From Mucilaginibacter endophyticus (GTDB lineage Bacteria > Bacteroidota > Bacteroidia > Sphingobacteriales > Sphingobacteriaceae), in the NCBI RefSeq assembly GCF_003351025.1, contig NZ_QPCG01000004.1:124001-188000 (forward strand): DNA of 64,000 nucleotides, read 5' to 3'. Each line of letters starts with the position of its first letter. The stretch's first letter is position 1. Under the pieces are notes generated by a model, which searched no databases, had not been told where the DNA came from, and saw nothing but the letters and a program-made list of their open reading frames with translations. Positions 9,764-18,971 of this stretch are shown piece after piece. The position numbers and the translations under genes were made by a program.

Positions 9764-10513
9764 TTACGGAACCTTTACCTCTTTAACGTCGGTATAGTTG
9801 TAATAATTAAGACCATAAGAAATCCTTGCACCTACACGTACAAAATAGCTCCTTTTACCTGGCAGCGCGCCGCCAAGCGTAGTAAGGCTAACCGTTTTTC
9901 CGATGGTATTATTTGCATCGTTACCGCTCAATTTAGGCGTATAACGGTTATCGTAGTTGTTATTGCCTACGTAGTTGTTTGAGTTAATAAATACAGCTAC
10001 GTCACTCACGTTTTGCTGAAAATTAGCATCGGCAGTACCACGGGTAATTTTAAAGCTGGTAGTAATAGTGCCATCTGCGTTTAACACAGGATCGCCCACC
10101 CATTCTATCCTTAAAAACGGCTCAACCGAAAAGTTTACGGTGGTTACGTCTTTAACATCAACCGTCTGGCTTTTATCAACAATGGTTTTTCCGGTGTTAT
10201 CAACCTGCACCAATGGCACAAAAGCACCCTCTGCCGAAATTACGTTTTTACCCGCAAACAGTTTGGTGTTTTGGTAAGTACCATCCTGGTATGAAGATAT
10301 ATAAAACGGTGTTGGTGTGGCGCTCCAGCTTATCTCCAACAATTTGATACGGGTACCTGATCCCTGCTCTGTTTGCAGACTTTTGCCCGTACCGGCATCA
10401 GTTACCGTACCCTTTAAGGTAACATTGGGAGCTGCATAATTATCAACCTTTTTGCATGAGCTGCCCGCGGCAACCAATACACTTAATGCTATGCTATAAA
10501 ATAGTTTTTTCAT
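9764..10513 (-). CDS. DUF3823 domain lipoprotein of the SusCD locus
   Basis: 249 residues with lipoprotein signal MKKLFYSIALSVLVAAGSSC (lipobox Cys20), followed by an Ig-like beta domain starting VTLKGTVTDAGTGKSL and a second domain from about residue 130. DUF3823 proteins sit directly behind SusD genes and probably serve as surface glycan-binding accessory lipoproteins, in the position of SusE/SusF. It begins 13 bp after the SusD stop, so co-transcription is very likely. The next gene follows after 77 bp. Function beyond glycan capture is not known. Confidence 0.85.
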   Translation of the reverse strand: MKKLFYSIALSVLVAAGSSCKKVDNYAAPNVTLKGTVTDAGTGKSLQTEQGSGTRIKLLEISWSATPTPFYISSYQDGTYQNTKLFAGKNVISAEGAFVPLVQVDNTGKTIVDKSQTVDVKDVTTVNFSVEPFLRIEWVGDPVLNADGTITTSFKITRGTADANFQQNVSDVAVFINSNNYVGNNNYDNRYTPKLSGNDANNTIGKTVSLTTLGGALPGKRSYFVRVGARISYGLNYYNYTDVKEVKVP

Positions 10514-10526
10514 CTCTCTCTTAAAA

Positions 10527-12449
10527 TTAATAACCCGGATTTTGAATTAAATTCTGGCTTTTCTGAATCTCGCCATCAGGTATCTGCTCATAGTACCAGC
10601 GCACGTCAAAAGTATAGCGAGAGTTACGCTCATCTAAACGGGCGTCAAAAAAGTACTTGCCATCATTAGCCGAATAGAAAGGCATCAGCGTACGATAGAT
10701 AGTACTATTCTGCTCCTTGTCGGCTACCCTCCAGCGGCGCATATCCCAATATTGTTTATTCTCAAAACCAAGCTCTTTTTTACGCTCTTTGCGCACTACA
10801 TCTATATTCACATCGGTAGTTCCTGCTAAAAGATCAGCACCGGCGCGCTCACGGATCTGGTTGATCTGGGTAAAGGCATCCTGAACATAGCTCTTATCTG
10901 ACTGGCCAAGCGAGTTCAGCTCTACCGCCGCTTCAGCACGGTTAAGTAATACTTCGGCATAACGCAATTCAATCCAGGTTTGATCAGAACGGTTTTCCAA
11001 TACTTCAGATGTAGGCTTATCGGGTACAATGTATTTACGAACCGAGAAACCTGAAACCGAACATGTACCATCGCCTGTAAAGAAACCACTTAAACCGGCA
11101 GGGTTCATGGTTGTACCGTTTGGCAATTTGTAGGGAGTTTGGCTGGCATTAGCTGACTGAACAATGTTTGCGGTTGGATATTGAGCCGTTGAACCTGCAG
11201 GTAAAAGCGGGCTGATACCACCTGCCGTAGGGCCGGTATAAATACCACGACGGATCTCAATGCTTATACCTTTCATAATATCACCCGGTAAAACTACAGT
11301 TGCCCTTAACCTTGGCTCGGCATTGGCAAACAAATCCATAGTGTTGGTGTACAAATCATATTTACCGTTGGTAGTAGTTTTGATAGTGCCATCGGCATTT
11401 TTAGGGATGCCGTCAAACATCTCCACAAAATTCAGGGAAGGGTTAACTTCAGATGAATAACCGTTTGCACCCATTAACTGGCGGGGCACATTATAGGCAT
11501 CATAACCATGTACAGATTCCGGATAGTGGTATTGGCGCACAAATATGTTTTCTGGGCTTGAGGCATCAAAAAACATGTTAACATAGTTTTGATATTGCGC
11601 GTTTTTATCGCCAGCAGCCCATGATTTTTTGTATAGGCTGTATTTGCCATCTAATAAAGCCGCCGCGTCATACGCTGCTTTAAAGTAGGTAACCGCTTTT
11701 GCCGCAGGGATACCGCAAAGCCTGTTGCCGCTGCCATCAACCAACGAGATATTGTTATATTTAGCTACAGTACCTGCGTAAAGCATAGCCCTTGATTTGA
11801 AACCGGCAGCCGCATATTTGTTGGCACGGCTCACCTGATTGCTTGCAGGCAGGTTTGTATAAGCATAATCCAGATCGCTGCTTATCAGGTCATAAATCTT
11901 TTCTTCAGATGAACGCGGGATCCTTAATTCAGCAATACTTTGTTCAGGATAGTTCAGTACCTTATCAACAAGCGGTACTCCACCATAACGTTTTACTAAA
12001 GCAAAGTAAGTAACCGCGCGGATAAAGCGGGCTTCGCCTAACCAGGCATTAACCTGATCTGGAGTGTAGTTACTGGCATATTTAGGTAGATTTTCTGCAA
12101 AATAATTAGCGTCCCTGATGGTTTTGTAACAAAGGCTCCAGGTGGTTGGCCTATCATCAAAAGTCAGGTTTTCCTGCATCGAACCATTTTGATCGCGGCT
12201 CAGCGCTTCGCCGGTAGTAGCACTAACAGGCGCTATGATCCAGAAAAAGTTAAGACCACGGGCAGGTGAATACCTGAAATCTTCAAGAGGCAGCTCGGCA
12301 TACATCCTGGCCATATAAGCCTGGATACCGGCACTGTTTGAAAAAACGTCCTGGTCGGTAATGATGTTAGGTGGCAAGGTATCCAGCTTTTTACATGCCG
12401 ATGTCCAGCATAGTAAAAAAGCCAATATCATATATGAGTATTTTTTCAT
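10527..12449 (-). CDS. susD: SusD/RagB family outer-membrane nutrient-binding lipoprotein
   Basis: 640 residues. The lipoprotein signal ends TSACKKLD (Cys19). The SusD fold is shown by TPR-like helices (WLGEARFIRAVTYFALVKRYGGVPL) and the C-terminal block WIELRYAEVLLNRAEAAVELN followed by VRKERKKELGFENKQYWDMRRW, both family hallmarks. SusD forms a lid over its SusC channel and captures oligosaccharide at the cell surface. It starts 15 bp after the SusC stop. It is slightly longer than starch-type SusD, with an insertion around residues 370-440. The sugar is unknown. Confidence 0.95.
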   Translation of the reverse strand: MKKYSYMILAFLLCWTSACKKLDTLPPNIITDQDVFSNSAGIQAYMARMYAELPLEDFRYSPARGLNFFWIIAPVSATTGEALSRDQNGSMQENLTFDDRPTTWSLCYKTIRDANYFAENLPKYASNYTPDQVNAWLGEARFIRAVTYFALVKRYGGVPLVDKVLNYPEQSIAELRIPRSSEEKIYDLISSDLDYAYTNLPASNQVSRANKYAAAGFKSRAMLYAGTVAKYNNISLVDGSGNRLCGIPAAKAVTYFKAAYDAAALLDGKYSLYKKSWAAGDKNAQYQNYVNMFFDASSPENIFVRQYHYPESVHGYDAYNVPRQLMGANGYSSEVNPSLNFVEMFDGIPKNADGTIKTTTNGKYDLYTNTMDLFANAEPRLRATVVLPGDIMKGISIEIRRGIYTGPTAGGISPLLPAGSTAQYPTANIVQSANASQTPYKLPNGTTMNPAGLSGFFTGDGTCSVSGFSVRKYIVPDKPTSEVLENRSDQTWIELRYAEVLLNRAEAAVELNSLGQSDKSYVQDAFTQINQIRERAGADLLAGTTDVNIDVVRKERKKELGFENKQYWDMRRWRVADKEQNSTIYRTLMPFYSANDGKYFFDARLDERNSRYTFDVRWYYEQIPDGEIQKSQNLIQNPGY

Positions 12450-12464
12450 GATCTGAGTAATTGA

Positions 12465-15400
12465 TTAAAGTTTAACATTTACGCCAAGCGAGAATATCTT
12501 ATCAAGCGGGTATAAATAACCGTAGTTGGCCGATGGGTGCTCGGGATCAAGATATTTTAAACCGGTTACTGTTAACATATTATAACCGTTTACAAAGATC
12601 CTGGCACCTTTAATACCTGCCTTTTTCGCCGCGCCAGCCGGGATGCTGTAGCCAAGCTCAGCTGATTTTAGCCTCACATAAGCAGCACTGTGAATGTTTG
12701 ATAATGAATTGGTATTTGCTGTTGTACCTGTAAGGGCGAAAGTACCCGGGGTCCAAACGGTATTAGGATTATAAGGATCTGCCTTAGGATCGGTTGGGTG
12801 ATACCTGTCCATAAACATACCCAAAGCACTGCCACCGCCCCATAAGGGAATGTTAAGTTGCTCTATGTATGATACGTTGATACCCGCCGCACCTTGTAAT
12901 ACCGCGCTAAAATCAAAGCCTTTGTACGAGCCGCCTAATGTTAAACCAAAAGTTGTTGCCGGCGTGCTGTAGTTGTTGTTACTTACGTTTTGGGCAATAG
13001 GGTGTACGTCCTGATCGTTGATCACGCCGTCACCATTCCAGTCCTGAAGGATATAATCACCAACAACAGCATTACGCGATACGTATTGCGGGCTGTTCAG
13101 GATCTGCTGGTAGTTTTGGAACTGACCGTTTGCTCCATATCCCCAGAATATGTTATTGTAACGGTTGTCATTATTATTATGCCAGTTTAACTGTGAGTTT
13201 CCATAGGCCGAATGTATTTTATAGATCCATTTTGAACGGGTATAACCAAATGTACCCTTGATCAGATAATTAAATTCGCCTATATGGTTACGGTGGTTAA
13301 GTTCGATATCAAAACCATCGGTACGGTCAGAGTTCAGGTTTTCCTGCGGTAAGCCTACACCAACAGCTCCGGGCAAATTATCAGCCCTGGTATCTGGCAG
13401 GCCACTGCGGTTACGTCTGAATACGTCCACAGTTACACCAAGCAAACCATGCCACGCCGCAAGATCGATACCCGCGTTGTAGGTTTTTGAAACGTTCCAG
13501 AATATGTAAGGGTTGGCGATGCCTTTGTTTTGTGCTCCTGAAACAAAAGTGCCGTCAAACACAGAGCCGGGAGTAGTGGTATTGTTACCGCCCTGGGCAG
13601 GATATAAATATCCCGAAAGGTAGTTATAACCATAAGTGCCGCTGTCATCACCTAACTTGGCATATGAAAGGCGGATCTTCAGATCGTCGATAAAAGAAAG
13701 AGCCGACGTGTTTTTCCAGAAATTTTCCTGCGAAACTCTCCATCCTGCTGATGCTCCCGGGAAAAAGCCCCACCTTTTAATTGGTGAGTTTTTAGAATTG
13801 GCATCATCCCTGAAACTGAACTCAACCAGGTACTTTGATTTATAATCATAGTTAACACGACCAACAACAGAGCGGGTTACATAATCAAACGGCCAGTTGG
13901 CATCTACGGTGGCGGTTTGGTTAAGTGAATTACCAGCCGCCAGCTGATCAATAGGTAACGAAAGCTGACGCATGGCATTAAAGTTGTCGCCTTTTTGCTC
14001 GCCTTCTTCATAAAGCGCTAATGCACTAATATTATGTCCGCCGAATGATTTGTTGTAGTTCAACGACAACTGCATCAGCGTGTTTGGCTTTTCGTAAAAC
14101 TGCCTTGTAACAGCACTTGGCGATTGGTTGGCTATAGGCTGATAGGTATTGGAGTTTGCATCATAATTGTATTGATTATATGCTCTTTGATAAAGCTTAT
14201 TGCTTGAAAAGTAATAATCATAGTTATACAAGCCCTTAGCGCTTAAACCCGGAACAAACGGCACTGTATAAGTAGCAGATACCGAAGACTGTAGCCATTT
14301 ATTAGCGATTTGCTTGTAGCCATCTACACTTGCATCGGCCATAGCAACAGGGTTTGAACCATCAACCTGCCCGTTGTTTAAATATGACGGATTATCATTG
14401 GCATAAATACCTTGTGTAGGTACTTGCCTCCAGAATGAACGGATGATCCACCAGGCATCCTGGTAAGGCTGGTTCTTTTGTTCAAGGGTACCGCTCAGGT
14501 TTACATCAACAGTAAGGTTTTTGTTAATTTTTGTGGTGATGTTTGAGCGAAGGTTATACTTTTTATAGTTCAAATCGCCGCTTTTGAAAAAACCATCCTG
14601 ATCGGTGATACCCATACTAATGAAATAGCTGGTATTATCGCTGCCGCCGCTTGCATTTAAGTTATGCTGTTGCTGAGGGGCGCTTTTACCAAACACCGCG
14701 CTATACCAATCGGTGCTTTTCTTTGCGCCACTGGTGTAGGCCTGAAAATCGGCATCGGTATATTTTACCTGCCCGCCATTTACGTTATGCAAAAGCTGTT
14801 CGTTCACTAAGGTCATGAAATCAACCGCGCCAACAGGTTTTGGCATGTATGCAGGAACCTGCCAGCCATAAGTACCCGAATAATTAAGGTCAACGGTTCC
14901 TTTTTTACCTTTTTTGGTAGTTACGATAACTACACCGTTAGCGGCACGTACACCGTAAACCGCTGCCGATGCATCCTTCAATACCGAAATACTTTCGATA
15001 TCGTTTGGATCCAGCCTTGAAATGTTATCGCGGGGCACCCCGTCAATAACTACCAATGGCGCACCAAAACCGCGGATATCAAAAGCATTGCTGAAAGAGC
15101 CCGGCTCTGATGTGTTTTGGGTAACCCGCACACCGGCAACTTTACCGGCAAGCATGTTCAATACGTTCTCGTTTTTGGTAGTTACTATCTCGCTGTTGGT
15201 AACTGAGGCGATGGAGCCTGTAACCGACGCTTTTTTCTGCACACCATAAGCTACCACAACCACCTCGTTCATGTTAGTGGCGTTAGGCTGCATTTTGATG
15301 CTGATGGTTTTTTGGTTGCCAACACCTACTTCCTGCGGCACGTAACCCAGAAAACTAAACACTAAAGTTTGGCTGGGTTCGGCGCTGATGTTAAACTGGC

Positions 15401-15635
15401 CATTTACATTAGTAGTTGTGCCATTAGGCGTACCCTTTAGCTTAACGCTTACACCGGGTAACGGCTGGCCCTTCTCATCATTTACTACACCGGTTATTTT
15501 GCTGCCCTGAGCAAAAGCCGAAGTACACATGGCTAAAAATAAAAGGGCGGTTATGCAGCATTGAAGCATCCCTTTAATTTTAGCACGATAACGGATGCGA
15601 TGGCATCCATCATAATTGGTAAAATTTTCGTACAT
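12465..15635 (-). CDS. susC: SusC/RagA family TonB-linked outer-membrane receptor
   Basis: 1056 residues from the start chosen at 15635 (MYENFTNYDG, a typical N-terminus for this group). The frame stays open to 15689, so an 18-residue extension is possible. A signal segment (MLQCCITALLFLAMCTSAFAQ) precedes a carboxypeptidase-regulatory-like domain (ITGVVNDEKGQPLPGVSVKL), then MNEVVVVAYGVQKKASVTGS leading into the plug, with VIDGVPRD and SISVLKDASAAVYGVRAANG, then the 22-strand barrel. It imports oligosaccharides across the outer membrane using TonB energy, with SusD as lid. First gene of the locus. No HTCS or ECF/anti-sigma regulator is adjacent, so regulation must come from elsewhere. Confidence 0.95.
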   Translation of the reverse strand: MYENFTNYDGCHRIRYRAKIKGMLQCCITALLFLAMCTSAFAQGSKITGVVNDEKGQPLPGVSVKLKGTPNGTTTNVNGQFNISAEPSQTLVFSFLGYVPQEVGVGNQKTISIKMQPNATNMNEVVVVAYGVQKKASVTGSIASVTNSEIVTTKNENVLNMLAGKVAGVRVTQNTSEPGSFSNAFDIRGFGAPLVVIDGVPRDNISRLDPNDIESISVLKDASAAVYGVRAANGVVIVTTKKGKKGTVDLNYSGTYGWQVPAYMPKPVGAVDFMTLVNEQLLHNVNGGQVKYTDADFQAYTSGAKKSTDWYSAVFGKSAPQQQHNLNASGGSDNTSYFISMGITDQDGFFKSGDLNYKKYNLRSNITTKINKNLTVDVNLSGTLEQKNQPYQDAWWIIRSFWRQVPTQGIYANDNPSYLNNGQVDGSNPVAMADASVDGYKQIANKWLQSSVSATYTVPFVPGLSAKGLYNYDYYFSSNKLYQRAYNQYNYDANSNTYQPIANQSPSAVTRQFYEKPNTLMQLSLNYNKSFGGHNISALALYEEGEQKGDNFNAMRQLSLPIDQLAAGNSLNQTATVDANWPFDYVTRSVVGRVNYDYKSKYLVEFSFRDDANSKNSPIKRWGFFPGASAGWRVSQENFWKNTSALSFIDDLKIRLSYAKLGDDSGTYGYNYLSGYLYPAQGGNNTTTPGSVFDGTFVSGAQNKGIANPYIFWNVSKTYNAGIDLAAWHGLLGVTVDVFRRNRSGLPDTRADNLPGAVGVGLPQENLNSDRTDGFDIELNHRNHIGEFNYLIKGTFGYTRSKWIYKIHSAYGNSQLNWHNNNDNRYNNIFWGYGANGQFQNYQQILNSPQYVSRNAVVGDYILQDWNGDGVINDQDVHPIAQNVSNNNYSTPATTFGLTLGGSYKGFDFSAVLQGAAGINVSYIEQLNIPLWGGGSALGMFMDRYHPTDPKADPYNPNTVWTPGTFALTGTTANTNSLSNIHSAAYVRLKSAELGYSIPAGAAKKAGIKGARIFVNGYNMLTVTGLKYLDPEHPSANYGYLYPLDKIFSLGVNVKL

Positions 15636-15924
15636 AAATAATTGGTTAATGGGTTTATAACTCTTGCCAAAAAGGGAAGCAAAAACCATTAAACAGGGAT
15701 GGTTAAACCCGCTTAATTTTTATCATGTTTTCCATTTGGCGTGACAATGATATGGCGGGTGGTATTAAAACAAGGGTTAAAAAAGGGGTTAATTCGGCTA
15801 AAATTTTATTAACCGCGCAAAAATTAACCGCTTTTTTAAGGGGATAGAAGGTTAATAACAAAAAACTACCGCAGGTTTAGCGATAGCATGCCTTGCGGTG
15901 GTTCTTAACGAGGCATGTAAAAAA

Positions 15925-16036
15925 CATGTCATTGCGAGGAACGAAGCAATCGCACGGGAGCATAGCCGCTCTGTATAGTATGCGATTGCCACGTCGCGCC
16001 TGCGCTCAATCCAGTTCCGCTCCTCGCAATGACATG
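15925..16036. repeat. Dispersed palindromic repeat family B, copy 1
   Basis: Outer arms CATGTCATTGCGAGGA and CCTCGCAATGACATG, with inner GAAGCAATCGCA and TGCGATTGCCACG. Copies also lie at 21072-21160 and 37072-37159. Together with the hairpin at 16098-16136 it takes up much of the 530-bp space between SusC and the methyltransferase. The rest (15636-15920) is AT-rich upstream DNA of SusC in which I could not assign a promoter. Confidence 0.85.
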
Positions 16037-16097
16037 ATTTTTATCTACTCAACAACTGTGGGGTGGAACTGCGTCTTAGCATCAATATGCATTAAAC

Positions 16098-16136
16098 GCC
16101 GAAGGCCTGTTTTGCTACGCAAAACAGGCCTTCGGC
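16098..16136. repeat. Perfect 18-bp-arm hairpin
   Basis: GCCGAAGGCCTGTTTTGC and GCAAAACAGGCCTTCGGC are exact inverse complements separated by TAC. There is no T run on either side, so it is not a classic terminator. It lies 29 bp beyond the methyltransferase stop and probably acts as a 3' end-stabilising or repeat-borne structure. Confidence 0.75.
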
Positions 16137-16164
16137 TAACGTTCCCCCTTGAGGAGGTTAGGGG

Positions 16165-17352
16165 CTAAAACACCCGGCAAAGCAAGCCCTTCAGGTATTC
16201 ACCTTCGGGGAAGGAAGCACGTACCGGATGGTCTTCCGGCTGATGAAACTGGTAAATGAATTGAACCTGTTTACCCGCATCAAGCGCGGCCCAGGCTATT
16301 ACCTGTTTAAAGGTTTCCATATCCATAGCTCCCGAGCAGGAATAGGTAGCCAGCAAGCCACCCTCGTTAAGCAGCAGCATCCCTAAACGGTTTAAATCTT
16401 TATAAGCCCGCGACGCCCGGGTGAGTGCCGAGCGCGATGGCGCGTATTTGGGCGGATCGAGTACGATTACGTCAAACTTTTCGCCCTCATCCCTGAATTT
16501 ACGCAACTGTGCATTCACGTCGGATTTAATGGCTGTATGTTTGGTTGCATCCAATTTATTCAGTCTGATATTCTCCGCTAAAGTTTCAATGGCCAAAGCT
16601 GAGCTATCCACACTGGTTACCGATGCCGCGCCTTCTTTGAGGCTATTCAGCGTAAAGCCGCCGGTATAGCAAAAGCAATCCAGCACTTTTTTATCCTTCG
16701 CATGCGCGGCCAAAACATGGCGGTTATCACGCTGATCGCAATAGAAGCCTGATTTCTGACCTTCGGTGATATTGATGCCATAAACTACATTATTCTCCAA
16801 AACCTCTACCAGTTCAGGCGGCGGACTGCCTGCAAGTACTTTATTCTCCGCTTCGGCCAAACCCTCGTGAGCACGGGAAGCATTATCGCTTTTATCAGAA
16901 ATACTTTCGGGGTTAAGCAGCTTTTTTAGCTCGTCGATAATAACAGGCATCATATTTTGAATACCTGAGGTAAGTACTTGTACCGCTAAATGGCCGGCGT
17001 ACTTATCAACAATAAGTCCCGGTAAATAATCAGATTCACTAAAAATGAGCCGACAGGTATTGGTGCCGTTAGCCAGTATGCTATCCCTACTTTTAACCGC
17101 TGTAGCTACTTTTTCGCGAAACCAGGCTTCATTTACCTGCACATCTTTGTTCCACTCCAGCAGGCGCAAAGTAACCCTCGACTGATCGTTATAAAAGCCA
17201 TAGGCCATAAATTCGCCTTGTGTATTTACCAGGCGTACCACATCGCCATTGGCTGGCTTGCCCTTTACTTTTTCAATCGCTCCCGAAAATACCCAGGGAT
17301 GCCTTTGCAGTACGGCTTTTTCTTTGCCCTTTTTTAATATAACGTCAATCAT
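16165..17352 (-). CDS. rlmI: Class I SAM-dependent rRNA large-subunit methyltransferase, RlmI-like
   Basis: 395 residues from the ATG at 17352 (MIDVILKKGKEKAVLQRHPWVFSGAI). The frame extends to 17466 but those extra 38 residues are not family-like. Residues 1-75 form the PUA RNA-binding domain. A middle domain contains KSDNASRAHEGL and NITEGQKSGFYCDQRDNR. The Rossmann domain has VLDCFCYTGGFTLNSL (SAM motif I), VDSSALAIE and the catalytic-loop motif VLDPPKYAPS. RlmI methylates a cytosine (C5) in 23S rRNA, and close homologues share this layout, but the target base here is inferred. Solitary gene, facing the DUF2911 gene divergently. Confidence 0.88.
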   Translation of the reverse strand: MIDVILKKGKEKAVLQRHPWVFSGAIEKVKGKPANGDVVRLVNTQGEFMAYGFYNDQSRVTLRLLEWNKDVQVNEAWFREKVATAVKSRDSILANGTNTCRLIFSESDYLPGLIVDKYAGHLAVQVLTSGIQNMMPVIIDELKKLLNPESISDKSDNASRAHEGLAEAENKVLAGSPPPELVEVLENNVVYGINITEGQKSGFYCDQRDNRHVLAAHAKDKKVLDCFCYTGGFTLNSLKEGAASVTSVDSSALAIETLAENIRLNKLDATKHTAIKSDVNAQLRKFRDEGEKFDVIVLDPPKYAPSRSALTRASRAYKDLNRLGMLLLNEGGLLATYSCSGAMDMETFKQVIAWAALDAGKQVQFIYQFHQPEDHPVRASFPEGEYLKGLLCRVF

Positions 17353-17517
17353 GGGTGCAAAGGTAATAAAGCGCTGGTAATTTTGGCCTTGCGGAAACGT
17401 TCCATCCATTTGTCGTGTATTTATGATGAGGCTTCTAAACCTTGAAAATATTTTTACGTCATACACAATAATATCCGCATTAAAACATTTGGTATCTTAG
17501 ATTCGAAAACTATAATC

Positions 17518-18372
17518 ATGAAAAAAACTTACGTACTCCTGTTCAGTATGCTGATAGCGTGCTGTTGTTTCAGTTCAAAATCATACGCTCAGATTCCCCG
17601 CATACCTGAAGCAAGCTCAACCCAAACCATTATCCAGGATTTCGGATTAGGAAAAGTAACCGTTACTTACTCCCGTCCAAATGTTAAAGACCGCAAAATA
17701 TTTGGTGGCATCATCCCTTACGGCGAAGTTTGGCGCACCGGAGCCAATGCCGCAACTGTAATCACCTTTAGCGAGAAAGTTATTATTGAAGGTAATCCCG
17801 TACCTGCCGGTACTTATTCGTTATTCAGTATCCCCAATAAAAACGAATGGACCATCATCCTTAATAAAACAGTAAAACAATGGGGTGCTTACAGTTACAA
17901 GCAAGACCAGGATTTTCTGCGTTTTACTGTAAAACCTATCCGCGTAAGCGAAAAACGCGAAACCTTTACCATGGCCTTTGTTAATTCAACCACCAAATCA
18001 ACCGATATGGTTTTGGTTTGGGACAAAACCGCGGCCTATATCCACATGGAAACCGACGACGACGCCAAAATCACAGCCAATATTGACGAGCTGATGAAAG
18101 GCGATCGTAAACCATATTATTTCAACGCCATCCAGTATTATTACGAAAACCATAAAGATGTTGATAAGGCATTAGGCTGGGTTTACGAGGCCGAAAAAAT
18201 TGAGCCAAAAGGTCCGTGGTACAAACTATGGGAATCCCGCTTATTGTTACGCAAAGGCGATAAAGCCGGAGCCATTGCCGCTGCCGAAGCCGGCATAGCC
18301 TTAGCTAACGCCGATAAAGATGAAGAATACGCCCGTTTGAACCAGGAAGCACTGGATCAGGCTAAGCAGTAA
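17518..18372 (+). CDS. DUF2911 domain protein, secreted
   Basis: 284 residues with a signal peptide (residues 1-24, ending KSYAQ). Residues 28-175 are the DUF2911 domain, with VTYSRPNVKDRKIFGG, VWRTGANAATVITFSEKV and GTYSLFSIPNKNEWTIILNK. The C-terminal 100 residues are helical and TPR-like (AIQYYYENHKDVDKALGWVYEAEK, AAAEAGIALANADKDEEY). The biochemical function of DUF2911 is unknown. It is common in Bacteroidota as an exported protein. It ends with its own terminator (18416-18449), and the stop codon directly abuts a CCCTCCC repeat fragment. Confidence 0.85.
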   Translation: MKKTYVLLFSMLIACCCFSSKSYAQIPRIPEASSTQTIIQDFGLGKVTVTYSRPNVKDRKIFGGIIPYGEVWRTGANAATVITFSEKVIIEGNPVPAGTYSLFSIPNKNEWTIILNKTVKQWGAYSYKQDQDFLRFTVKPIRVSEKRETFTMAFVNSTTKSTDMVLVWDKTAAYIHMETDDDAKITANIDELMKGDRKPYYFNAIQYYYENHKDVDKALGWVYEAEKIEPKGPWYKLWESRLLLRKGDKAGAIAAAEAGIALANADKDEEYARLNQEALDQAKQ

Positions 18373-18415
18373 ACCCCTCCCAACCCTCCCCAAAGGGGAG
18401 GACTTTAAAATATTG

Positions 18416-18449
18416 AAGGGTCATTTTCTTTAGGGAATGGCCCTTTTTT
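18416..18449 (+). terminator. Terminator of the DUF2911 gene
   Basis: Arms AAGGGTCATT and AATGGCCCTT (one wobble pair) with a 10-nt loop, followed by TTTT. It starts 44 bp after the stop. Confidence 0.75.
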
Positions 18450-18499
18450 ATTGAATCACATGTCCTTTCTTAGATTTGAGTTAACTTAAGGTATCCAAC

Positions 18500-18960
18500 T
18501 TAATTGGAACGTGGCACCTACGGTGCCGAGAATTATGCCCCTCCCTTTAGAGAGTAATAGCCCATGAATTGACAATTCCCTCCCTTGGGAGGGGTGCGCT
18601 AGGATCGCGAGTAGGCAGGGAGGGGTTTATACGCCATTTAGTGAATAAGCCTGTCGATGAAACCCCTCACTACACCCTCCCAAGGGAGGGAATCGCACAG
18701 CCCACACTCTTAAACCCCTCTGAATGTCTTTTGATAGACTATTACCCTTTAGAGCTATAAACATGTAGCTCCGATGGGGCTCAATAATATTTTATAACCA
18801 ACGAGCCTGCCGTGCCATCCGGCCTCGGAGAGGCCACGTGTTTGTAGACAAAATTTAAAGAAATAGTTGACTCCATAGGAGTCTCGTAGCTGTAAACATG
18901 CTTTCCAAATCTTGTTTGGTGCACATTTAGGTTTTATGGGAAAGCTTAAACTCTTAGCGA
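18500..18960. repeat. Repeat-filled intergenic region containing family C copy 2 and other inverted repeats
   Basis: No gene is visible in 18450-18971. A family C copy lies at about 18571-18702 (ATTCCCTCCCTTGGGAGGGG ... CACCCTCCCAAGGGAGGGAATCG cut to its ends), in the opposite orientation to the copies at 7231 and 47106. Around it are short dyads: GGCACCTACGGTGCC (18514-18528), AGTAATAG against CTATTACC bracketing the C copy, CCGGCCTCGGAGAGGCC, and GACTCCATAGGAGTC (about 18870). The arrangement suggests a C element that landed inside a second type of palindromic element. Confidence 0.65.
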
Positions 18961-18971
18961 GCTCTAAGGCT

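Noticed and set aside
15636..15689. Upstream extension of SusC to 15689
   Set aside because: The MYENFTN start at 15635 matches related SusC proteins; the extra 18 residues add nothing recognisable.
16098..16136. Hairpin as a terminator of the methyltransferase
   Set aside because: The stem is perfect but no T run follows on either strand, so it is listed as a repeat hairpin instead.
15893..16168. 91-residue plus-strand frame
   Set aside because: It runs through repeat family B and the 16098 hairpin and has no family resemblance; it is a by-product of repeat sequence.
18569..18760. 63-residue plus-strand frame in the repeat region
   Set aside because: It is encoded by repeat family C and neighbouring repeats only.
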